Assembly: GCA_017307735.1 (NCBI GenBank)
Contig: JAFKGR010000008.1
Location: 102,018 to 166,017, forward strand
Reading direction: 5' to 3'
Length of the DNA: 64,000 nucleotides
Source: Chitinophagaceae bacterium
Lineage (GTDB): Bacteria > Bacteroidota > Bacteroidia > Chitinophagales > Chitinophagaceae
Shown here: in pieces, positions 58,009 through 64,000 of the stretch
How the letters are laid out: every line of letters begins with the position of its first letter
Position numbering within the stretch: position 1 is the first letter of the stretch
Program-made: the position numbers and the translations under genes
Notes under the pieces: model-generated
Database searches by the model: none
Told to the model about the DNA's origin: nothing
What the model saw: only the letters and a program-made list of their open reading frames with translations

Positions 58009-59553
58009 CTATTGCAGGATGAAGGCTGCTCCCGGAATTGATTTTACCGGTCCGCCTGGCCCCTGAACCCTCACATTGTCGAAAACCACTGTCGTTCCCG
58101 GTATGCAAAGCCTTAATAATTCACTAAGTCCTTCGAGGTTACCGTTGTGTATAGTTTCCTGACGTGGATTAGGGAAGTTTGCGCCTGTGAAATAAACATT
58201 TGCACCGACAATATTATAACGATAGTCAAAATCAAAGTTTTTGAGTTCGGCACGTGCGAAATTCTGGTTCTTGAAAATAACAGATTTGATTCGCCCGCCT
58301 TCACTTGGGCCTACCATCAATACCGGATCCGGAACCTGTTTAATTCTAAACGGGAAGGTACTCTGTTTGCCATCTGCATTGACTGTAATGCTGGCAGTAG
58401 TACCACCTGATACTTTCACATTATATCTGCCCGGTGAACCCGCTGATGATAATGATCCACCAGCCATTGAAACACGTGTCTTGTCCCATCCTGTTCCCGA
58501 AGATATGGTTATAGGGTTTTCAACTCCGACGTAGAATACGTTCATTTTATCCAACATGACTGCGGAACCACCCGGGGTGCCAACGGTATATTGAATAGGG
58601 AAAGTTTTGGTTTCTTGTGTACCATCGGGTTTTGTAAATGTAACATTAACCGGGAGTGACCTGTTTCCGGCACCTGATGCAGTGATGGTATATTCAGCAC
58701 GACCGTCAGGGCCTACAGGTACAGGAACTCCGCCAATTGTGATTTGCGGTTTCGCAGCATTGCTGTATGCACCGACACCGGCAGTTATCTGAATTTGCTG
58801 ACCCGGCATTACATAGTTGGAGCTTTGGCCCACCAAGGCTGAGAATTGATCGTAAGTGACTTTTACAGCTCCGATCTGCGCATGACAGAAAGTAATGATT
58901 TTATTTTCTGCATCCTTAATATTATTCTGGAATTTGCTAAGCATGGTCAATGCAGCCACAGTCGGCGTCATATAAAAATAAGTCTGGGTAAAATCTTTGG
59001 TTTTGCCTTCCTGTGTTTTGAAATTTCTTGTATCGGTATCAACAGGAAAATTTTTTGCGAATTCTTTGTTGATGGATGGATCAATATTAAGCATGGCCTG
59101 CTTATACTCATTCAACCTCCGTTCAAGAATTTTGCCATTGCCCTTGGTATCAAACAAACGGGTTGAAGCTTCCAGGTCATCTTCGCGATAATCTTCCTCA
59201 GGCTGACCGTCTGGTCCTGTTACCATTTTCAGGCCGGCTGCATCCTTCAACTGAAGTTTCAGGCTGTCCAGGTATCCATACATTTTATCTGAGAGGGCTT
59301 TGGCTTCCATCGCTTTGGGCTCCCATATTTTTGCTTTCTCAGCAGATTCGGGTTTGGTTAATTTTTCCTCAAGCGATTTATAGATTGTAGTGTTTCCATT
59401 GCTTATTACCTGGTTAGATGTAACGAGCGATTTATTTACCACTTTGAAAGCGGTGATCACTTCGTTGGAAACATTGAGGGCAAGCATGGCTATTAACACC
59501 AAATACATGACGTTGATCATCATCTGCCGCGGCTCTTTAGGTATTGCTGCCAT
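58009..59553 (-). CDS. gldM: Gliding motility / T9SS motor protein GldM
   Basis: The 514-residue protein is recognised from MAAIPKEPRQMMINVMYLVL, a single N-terminal membrane helix (about 13-30), a helical hairpin domain and four beta-rich periplasmic domains. Arg9 corresponds to the conserved arginine near the membrane helix in GldM. Together with GldL it forms the rotary motor that uses the proton gradient to drive secretion and gliding. The gene lies 57 bases after gldL and 52 bases before gldN. Confidence 0.97.
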   Translation of the reverse strand: MAAIPKEPRQMMINVMYLVLIAMLALNVSNEVITAFKVVNKSLVTSNQVISNGNTTIYKSLEEKLTKPESAEKAKIWEPKAMEAKALSDKMYGYLDSLKLQLKDAAGLKMVTGPDGQPEEDYREDDLEASTRLFDTKGNGKILERRLNEYKQAMLNIDPSINKEFAKNFPVDTDTRNFKTQEGKTKDFTQTYFYMTPTVAALTMLSKFQNNIKDAENKIITFCHAQIGAVKVTYDQFSALVGQSSNYVMPGQQIQITAGVGAYSNAAKPQITIGGVPVPVGPDGRAEYTITASGAGNRSLPVNVTFTKPDGTQETKTFPIQYTVGTPGGSAVMLDKMNVFYVGVENPITISSGTGWDKTRVSMAGGSLSSAGSPGRYNVKVSGGTTASITVNADGKQSTFPFRIKQVPDPVLMVGPSEGGRIKSVIFKNQNFARAELKNFDFDYRYNIVGANVYFTGANFPNPRQETIHNGNLEGLSELLRLCIPGTTVVFDNVRVQGPGGPVKSIPGAAFILQ

Positions 59554-59610
59554 AGTATTTAATTTAATTTAAGTTTTGGGGGTTAGAATATTGAATTTGG
59601 AAATGAATGA

Positions 59611-60399
59611 TTACTTGTTAAACTGCATAGCAGTGAGCATATTTCCGTAAACCTGATTCAGCTTTCCAAGATTACTTGCCAAAGCATTCATTTGGTCCTT
59701 GGTTTTTTGAGCATCATCCACAGTTGCAATCATCACTTCACTTGCCTTTGCCACCTTTCCATAAAAATTATTCAAAGCTTTCAGATGGTTGTTGCTTTCA
59801 TTCAGTTCCAATTCATAAATGGTATTCAGTGAACCCAGATTTTTTGTCAATACCTGAACCTGGTCTTTGAAACCGCGTGCACTGTCTGCTGCGCTGTTAA
59901 AACTGCTCATGGTATTGGCTGAATTCAGGAATGCGTCTTTCATCATTCCCAATGCATTATTAGCTTCTTTGGTTTTGGCAGAGAAATCACCGGTGGATTT
60001 TACAACGTCTCCAACTTCGCCTAATTGAGATACAGTTGTTCCCAATTTCTGGAAGTTTTCACCAAGGCGCTTCATATTGGTCGGATTAATTTCTGCTTCT
60101 TCAAGCATTTCTTCCATTGCCTTCAAAGGAGAGATTGCCGCAACAGCCGGCGCTGCGCTCACAGCGTGTACTGCATCCGGATCTTTACGGCTGGGCTTTA
60201 GCCATTCAACCACCGCATAAATCAGGAAGATGACGGTTTCTGTCCACATACCAATAGCAAGCATCTTGTTTGCATAAGACTGGTGAGTGAGTTTGGCCCA
60301 TGCAGCAAAAATAACGACACCGGCTCCGGCGCTTACGAAAACGTCCACATAGGTTATAAATGTTCTCTTTTTTTTCGGTGTTTGAATTGTCTGAGACAT
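59611..60399 (-). CDS. gldL: Gliding motility / T9SS motor protein GldL
   Basis: The 262-residue protein has two N-terminal membrane helices (about 20-36 and 46-66) and a long cytoplasmic helical tail. Glu54 in MWTETVIFLIYAVV lies in the second helix, at the position expected for the proton-carrying glutamate of GldL; the exact match needs an alignment. Five GldL surround two GldM in the motor known from structures. The gene lies 192 bases after gldK. Confidence 0.97.
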   Translation of the reverse strand: MSQTIQTPKKKRTFITYVDVFVSAGAGVVIFAAWAKLTHQSYANKMLAIGMWTETVIFLIYAVVEWLKPSRKDPDAVHAVSAAPAVAAISPLKAMEEMLEEAEINPTNMKRLGENFQKLGTTVSQLGEVGDVVKSTGDFSAKTKEANNALGMMKDAFLNSANTMSSFNSAADSARGFKDQVQVLTKNLGSLNTIYELELNESNNHLKALNNFYGKVAKASEVMIATVDDAQKTKDQMNALASNLGKLNQVYGNMLTAMQFNK

Positions 60400-60591
60400 A
60401 ATGATTGAATTTTAAAGTTTGTTTGGTTTTGAATTTTTTTTGAGGGTTAGTCAGTTCCTGAAAATAAAAGCCCATATTAATTCAATTATGAATTTCATTA
60501 ATACAGGCTGTAAGATTTTGGAACTAAAATTTATTCTATAAAAGAGATTGTTTTAAAATTATTTTTTTTAAGTTAATACTATTTTTCTGAA

Positions 60592-61872
60592 TTATCTTTT
60601 AATTTTTGAGGATGGCGGCAGATCTATCACTGTCCTGAATCCGATATAGGATTTTGAAGTATCCTGGTATTCATAATCACGTGTGCTGACCTGCAGATAG
60701 TATCCTACATCTTTCCAGCTTCCGCCTCTGATTACTTTGCGTTTCATTCTTGGAGGATCCTGGTCCTTGGCATCCCAGCGGATGTCAGGATTCATATCAT
60801 GCTGGAAATTGTATCCGCCTTCATAGTACAGCGAAGAAGTCCATTCCGAAACGTTTCCGGCCATGTTGTATAAACCGAAGTCATTTGGCCAGTAGGCATC
60901 TGCTCTGACGGTGTAGAAACCACCATCTTCAGGATAATTACCACGTCCTGGTTTAAAGTTGGCCATCAGGCAACCCTTTCTGTTTCTCAGATAGGGACCG
61001 CCCCATGGAAAAGGAGCCTGTGAACGGCCGCCTCTTGCAGCATATTCCCATTCAGCTTCAGTTGGCAGGCGGAAAGGTGATTCGGTAGTACGTCCTTTGC
61101 TTTCGAGATATCCGTTCAGGTACATGGTTCTCCATTCGCAAAATGCAGTGGCTTGTTTCCAGGTTACCCCTACAACGGGATAGTTTCCGAATGCCGGGTG
61201 GCTGTAATATTGTTTTGCCATTGGTTCATTATAGGAGTAGGAGAAATCTCTTACCCAACACAATGTATCCGGATAAACAGGAAGATCATATTTTACTATG
61301 AATTTGCCGCGTGGCACATTTGCATTTTCCCGTTTGGCTGCTTCCTTAAAATTATAGCTTTCTGAATGGAAAATTATTTTGGCTGGGTCAATTTCTTTTC
61401 TGCCGAAAATACGGTTATCGGGGGTTACAATCATGGCATCAATTTTTTCAAGAGTTGCCTTGTCGCCATAATTAATTTTGCTGGCCTTTGTCCAGTCAAT
61501 CATTTCTACTCCATCGGGTCCCTGCTTCACATAGCCCATGAGTTTGGCTGCTATTGAATCCCGTACCCAATTGGTAAACTGCCTGTATTCGTTATTGGTT
61601 ATTTCTGTGGCGTCCATCCAGAAACCATTGATGGAAACCTGCATATTCCTCGCGGTGAAGGCATAGTTGACATCTTCATCGCTGGGGCCCATGTGGAATG
61701 TTCCCGGTGGAATGTAAACCATCCCCGGTGGCTTGGGAAGGATGTATTTTCCCGATGGTGCCACACCGTGCAACTGACCATCGTTGGGAAGGCCTTTTGA
61801 TTTGCCAAATTTCCCACAACTGGTTAGCAATAAAGCGGCACAACCCAGAATTGAAAGCAAATTTCTATTCAT
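60592..61872 (-). CDS. gldK: Gliding motility / T9SS lipoprotein GldK
   Basis: From MNRNLLSILGCAALLLTSC (ATG at 61872; 12 codons of the longer frame are unsupported) the product has 426 residues. Cys19 is the lipid anchor. The remainder is an FGE-sulfatase-like domain (TFHMGPSDED; FRLPTEAEWEYAARGG; YNMAGNVSEWTSS; VIRGGSW). GldK forms the outer-membrane-attached ring with GldN. A -7 promoter box lies 38 bases upstream at 61910-61917. It is the first gene of gldKLMN. Confidence 0.96.
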   Translation of the reverse strand: MNRNLLSILGCAALLLTSCGKFGKSKGLPNDGQLHGVAPSGKYILPKPPGMVYIPPGTFHMGPSDEDVNYAFTARNMQVSINGFWMDATEITNNEYRQFTNWVRDSIAAKLMGYVKQGPDGVEMIDWTKASKINYGDKATLEKIDAMIVTPDNRIFGRKEIDPAKIIFHSESYNFKEAAKRENANVPRGKFIVKYDLPVYPDTLCWVRDFSYSYNEPMAKQYYSHPAFGNYPVVGVTWKQATAFCEWRTMYLNGYLESKGRTTESPFRLPTEAEWEYAARGGRSQAPFPWGGPYLRNRKGCLMANFKPGRGNYPEDGGFYTVRADAYWPNDFGLYNMAGNVSEWTSSLYYEGGYNFQHDMNPDIRWDAKDQDPPRMKRKVIRGGSWKDVGYYLQVSTRDYEYQDTSKSYIGFRTVIDLPPSSKIKR

Positions 61873-61909
61873 TGTAATTGACTTTACGGGTAAGGACGAC
61901 ATTTTCATT

Positions 61910-61917
61910 CAAAATTA
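61910..61917 (-). promoter_or_regulatory. -7 promoter box (TAATTTTG, minus strand) of the gld operon
   Basis: The reverse strand reads TAATTTTG, and it ends 37 bases before the gldK ATG at 61872. The alternative ATG at 61908 would fall only one base after the box, inside the expected non-transcribed region, which supports the shorter start. Confidence 0.5.
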
Positions 61918-62054
61918 TTGTTTGTTCAGATCGGATTTTTAAGCCGATTCCGGAAACTAAAAACGAGTAAAAAACTTAATTATTGTAGAAAAATCTCAAA
62001 TAAATTTTCTGTTGGGTCTAAAAATTTCTATCAGGTAGAATTTCATGCAGAGGA

Positions 62055-62099
62055 TAAAACTAAATAATTCTACTGACAATTTTGAAAAATTTAGTTTTA
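62055..62099. repeat. Inverted repeat with 11-base arms
   Basis: TAAAACTAAAT at 62055-62065 and ATTTAGTTTTA at 62089-62099 are perfect inverted copies separated by 23 bases. It lies between gldK and the small frame at 62128 and could act as a regulatory element for either. Confidence 0.5.
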
Positions 62100-62127
62100 A
62101 TTCTCAAAAGATCGCAATATAAAGATT

Positions 62128-62256
62128 ATGAACTCATTTGTTGATTTTATAGTAAAAAATAATTTCACTACAGAATATCCGGATTTAATTGCCCACCGTG
62201 CTGACTGGACTGACAAATGTAATGTGATTGCTAAATCTTTTGAGGCCGCACGGTAG
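62128..62256 (+). CDS. Candidate small protein, 42 residues
   Basis: The frame from the ATG at 62128 to the TAG at 62254 encodes 42 residues with plausible composition: MNSFVDFIVKNNFTTEYPDL at the start and DWTDKCNVIAKSFEAAR at the end. It could be a genuine small protein or a gene fragment. I recognise no family and see no clear promoter box at the usual distance. Confidence 0.3.
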   Translation: MNSFVDFIVKNNFTTEYPDLIAHRADWTDKCNVIAKSFEAAR

Positions 62257-62380
62257 GTTTTAGGATTTCTTTATTGGTTGACTGTTGCTTTTCAATGTGT
62301 AGGTTTTAGAAGGGTTCGGAGGATGAGTTTTCAGCAAAAAATAAATGATTTAATAAAGTAGAAATTTTTTGTAATTGAGA

Positions 62381-62420
62381 TGGTAAATTACCATAATATA
62401 AGTACAGGGTAATATTACCC
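62381..62420. repeat. Two perfect palindromes sharing GGTAA/TTACC halves
   Basis: TGGTAAATTACCA at 62381-62393 and GGGTAATATTACCC at 62407-62420 are each perfect palindromes, with centres about 26 bases apart. They share GGTAA and TTACC halves and look like paired operator sites for a dimeric regulator. No gene start lies directly beside them. Confidence 0.6.
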
Positions 62421-62557
62421 GAATCGGCCGGAATGCGAAACTATTGAACTTGTTTTTGGCCAGAACAGAATCAATTAAAGGTTTTGGACATTACCCAATT
62501 TGCCGGTCACTGCAAGTCTGTATTAACTCAATCACAAAAAATAAAACCGGAATACTT

Positions 62558-63052
62558 TTAATTTTTCCCTTTTTTGGGAACCGACAGGGTTACCCATTGG
62601 TCATCGCGAAGCATTTTACCTATATATACGATTTGCCCCACGTGATAAACATAATGTGTGAGCTGCCGGTGAATAGCATCGGTGACGGTAAGTGGTTTTT
62701 GACGAACGAAAACTTCTTTTCCCAGATCATCCTCAGTCAGCGAATCCAATGCTTTGAAAAGGCAGTCCCAGCCTTCATTCCATTTGTCCATCATTTCCTT
62801 TCTTCCTTTCAGATCATTTTCAAATTCTTCATCCCTTTTTCTCCAATCCTTTTCTCCATCGCTCGTTAAAAAATCTGTCCACCGCGAAAGCATATTGCCC
62901 CACATGTGTTTTACAAGCGTTGCAACGCTGTTGCTCTCTTCGTTATATCTCCAGAAGAGCTGCTCATCTGACAACTGCGAAAACGTCTTTTCGCCAAGGG
63001 CTTTGTAATCATTAAATTGTTTTTTTACACTTCTAAGGAATTCGTTGTTCAT
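62558..63052 (-). CDS. DUF1572 / DinB-family protein
   Basis: The 164-residue protein fits the DinB-like four-helix fold. His49 (TLVKHMWGN), His133 and His137 (RQLTHYVYHVGQIVYIGKML) give the characteristic metal-binding triad. Members are thought to be metal-dependent thiol transferases or similar enzymes; the substrate is unknown. The gene is transcribed toward the palindrome-rich region and diverges from the dihydrofolate reductase gene. Confidence 0.9.
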   Translation of the reverse strand: MNNEFLRSVKKQFNDYKALGEKTFSQLSDEQLFWRYNEESNSVATLVKHMWGNMLSRWTDFLTSDGEKDWRKRDEEFENDLKGRKEMMDKWNEGWDCLFKALDSLTEDDLGKEVFVRQKPLTVTDAIHRQLTHYVYHVGQIVYIGKMLRDDQWVTLSVPKKGKN

Positions 63053-63338
63053 TTTTCTGAATATTTAAAATTCGGTTATTACTATTTCTTGTTTATTTAT
63101 GATAGAATGCAGAATAATGAATGCAATTTCGAGATTATTTTTCATTTGTGGTATTTTGCCGCTTATTCGGATAGGCCGGGACTACCTGATTTAATTAAAA
63201 AACAAATCGATTAAAAGCAAATCAATTTTCGCCTTGTAACAATGCGATGAGGTTTAAAATGATTTTGATGCTATTATGCCTCAAAGTCGTTTTCTTTAAA
63301 TACAGGCGAATCGAAATATTTATCTTTAAACAAAAACA

Positions 63339-63839
63339 ATGATTGTATTGGCAGCCGCATTTGGATTGAACAATGAACTTGGAACGGAGGATGGCAAACC
63401 ACTTTGGAATTTGCCGGATGAATATAACAGATTCAGAGAATCAATTTTAGGGCACCCGATTATTTTGGGAAGAAAATCATGGGATGTTGTCGGTGAACCC
63501 ATTCCCGGAAGTCTGAATATTGTAATCACCCGCCGGACAGATTACGCCGGGAAGGGTGTCATCGTAACGCATAGTATAGAGGAAGCGTTGGAAAAAGCAG
63601 GCAGCAACAAATCCGTTTATGTGATAGGGGGTGGAGATATTTTTAACCTTTCAATGAAATATGCCAACAGGCTCGAAGTATCCAGAATTGACGCTTATTT
63701 TCCTGATGCAACAGCTTTTTTCCCTGAAATTTCAAAGTATGACTGGAAATTGACCTCATCCGAAAAACATGGAAAGGATGCGAGACATGCCTATTCATTC
63801 GAGTTTCAGATTTGGGAGAGACAGGGAATCGCGAACTAA
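63339..63839 (+). CDS. folA: Dihydrofolate reductase
   Basis: The 166-residue enzyme has the standard pattern: Trp and acidic residue in PLWNLPDEYNRF (the Glu corresponds to Asp27 of E. coli), GHPIILGRKSWD for NADPH binding, the GGG motif in YVIGGGDIF, and SRIDAYFPDATAFFPEI. It reduces dihydrofolate to tetrahydrofolate. TATCTTTA at 63318-63325 is one base from the -7 consensus. No thyA gene is next to it here. Confidence 0.94.
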   Translation: MIVLAAAFGLNNELGTEDGKPLWNLPDEYNRFRESILGHPIILGRKSWDVVGEPIPGSLNIVITRRTDYAGKGVIVTHSIEEALEKAGSNKSVYVIGGGDIFNLSMKYANRLEVSRIDAYFPDATAFFPEISKYDWKLTSSEKHGKDARHAYSFEFQIWERQGIAN

Positions 63840-63890
63840 ACAAAAAAATATTTTATACTAAGTATATTTCATAAATAGTCTAATGTTCCA

Positions 63891-63898
63891 TATCTTTG
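63891..63898 (+). promoter_or_regulatory. -7 promoter box (TATCTTTG) before the partial gene
   Basis: TATCTTTG ends four bases before the ATG at 63903, and TTTC 20 bases upstream may be a weak -33 element. The short palindrome TATACT-A-AGTATA at 63854-63866 precedes it. Confidence 0.5.
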
Positions 63899-63902
63899 CT
63901 TT

Positions 63903-64000
63903 ATGGCAAAAGCAAAAGAAATAATCGTAAAAGAAAGCCTTCAGGAACTAAAGAGGATTTTGAAAAATGCCTCTTCCAGAATAAGACCCCGCATTCAGAT
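63903..64000 (+). CDS. N-terminus of a probable IS630-type transposase, cut by the window edge
   Basis: Only 32 codons are present, with a Lys/Glu-rich helical start (MAKAKEIIVKESLQELKRIL, then KNASSRIRPRIQ) like the N-terminal helix-turn-helix part of IS630-type transposases in Bacteroidota. The gene starts 63 bases after the dihydrofolate reductase stop. The identification is tentative because the catalytic DDE domain is outside the window. Confidence 0.4.
   Translation, partial: MAKAKEIIVKESLQELKRILKNASSRIRPRIQ

Larger units (their letters stand above)
61918..62557. other. Long intergenic region rich in palindromes
   Basis: The stretch between gldK and the DinB gene contains an 11-base inverted repeat (62055-62099), a small plus-strand frame (62128-62256), two copies of an 11-base direct repeat (GTAGGTTTTAG at 62253 and 62299) and two perfect palindromes (62381-62393 and 62407-62420). 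Confidence 0.5.

Noticed and set aside
62444..62869. Plus-strand frame of 141 codons opposite the DinB gene
   Set aside because: The minus-strand frame contains the conserved His triad of the DinB fold, so this is antisense shadow.

Overview
The window looks like a chromosomal segment from a gliding or T9SS-bearing member of the Bacteroidota, probably in or near the order Chitinophagales. The evidence is the fused lpxC-fabZ gene, a complete gldK-gldL-gldM-gldN cluster (core and motor of the type IX secretion system), secreted proteins with type A and type B T9SS C-terminal domains, DUF4293 and DUF4105 proteins, a TamA/BamA-like lipoprotein, and promoter boxes of the form TAnnTTTG. The DNA is AT-rich, and most genes have no Shine-Dalgarno sequence. 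The order-level placement is inference. No tRNA, rRNA, CRISPR array or complete insertion sequence was seen.

Layout. 1-2.65 kb: the end of an exported protein cut by the window edge, an AraC-type regulator, and directly after it the decayed remains of an alpha/beta hydrolase gene. 2.65-7.9 kb: a seven-repeat lipoprotein, then a LytS-type sensor kinase with a large periplasmic propeller and its LytTR regulator. 8-18.4 kb: YceI, a large AsmA-like protein, OsmC, an MFS transporter, a haem-binding/DUF3347 pair, an SRAP protein and an S9 peptidase. 18.4-25 kb: ribosomal protein S16, then the envelope cluster lpxC/fabZ-lpxA-ABC ATPase-lspA and a lipoprotein. 25-31.3 kb: two tandem paralogous T9SS cargo proteins and a T9SS-exported PQQ-type sugar dehydrogenase. 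31.3-39.2 kb: an rRNA/tRNA methyltransferase divergent from a TamL-like outer-membrane lipoprotein, DUF3817, an oxidoreductase, a sugar nucleotidyltransferase, glyA and DUF4293. 39.2-42.1 kb: an outer-membrane barrel with helix-hairpin-helix (HhH) domains, coupled to a second barrel. 42.1-56.8 kb: folD, queE, a PorE-like protein, a nucleotide pyrophosphatase/phosphodiesterase, dprA, guaB, DUF4105 (Lnb-like), an alpha/beta hydrolase, a PKD type-B T9SS cargo, a membrane HhH protein and an acyl-CoA dehydrogenase. 56.9-61.9 kb: gldNMLK on the minus strand. 62-64 kb: a palindrome-rich intergenic region, DUF1572/DinB, dihydrofolate reductase, and the first codons of a probable transposase.

The strongest theme is envelope biogenesis and T9SS export. 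The machine (gldKLMN), a possible peptidoglycan anchor (PorE-like), outer-membrane assembly (TamL-like), lipid A synthesis (LpxC/FabZ, LpxA), lipoprotein maturation (LspA, possibly Lnb) and at least four cargo proteins all lie within 45 kb. A second, more speculative theme is DNA handling at the envelope: an HhH outer-membrane barrel, a membrane-anchored triple-HhH protein and DprA. The best candidates for undescribed biology are the HhH-barrel pair, the tandem ten-cysteine cargo family and a pair of perfect palindromes near 62.4 kb. I did not find a clear-cut new defence or mobile system.
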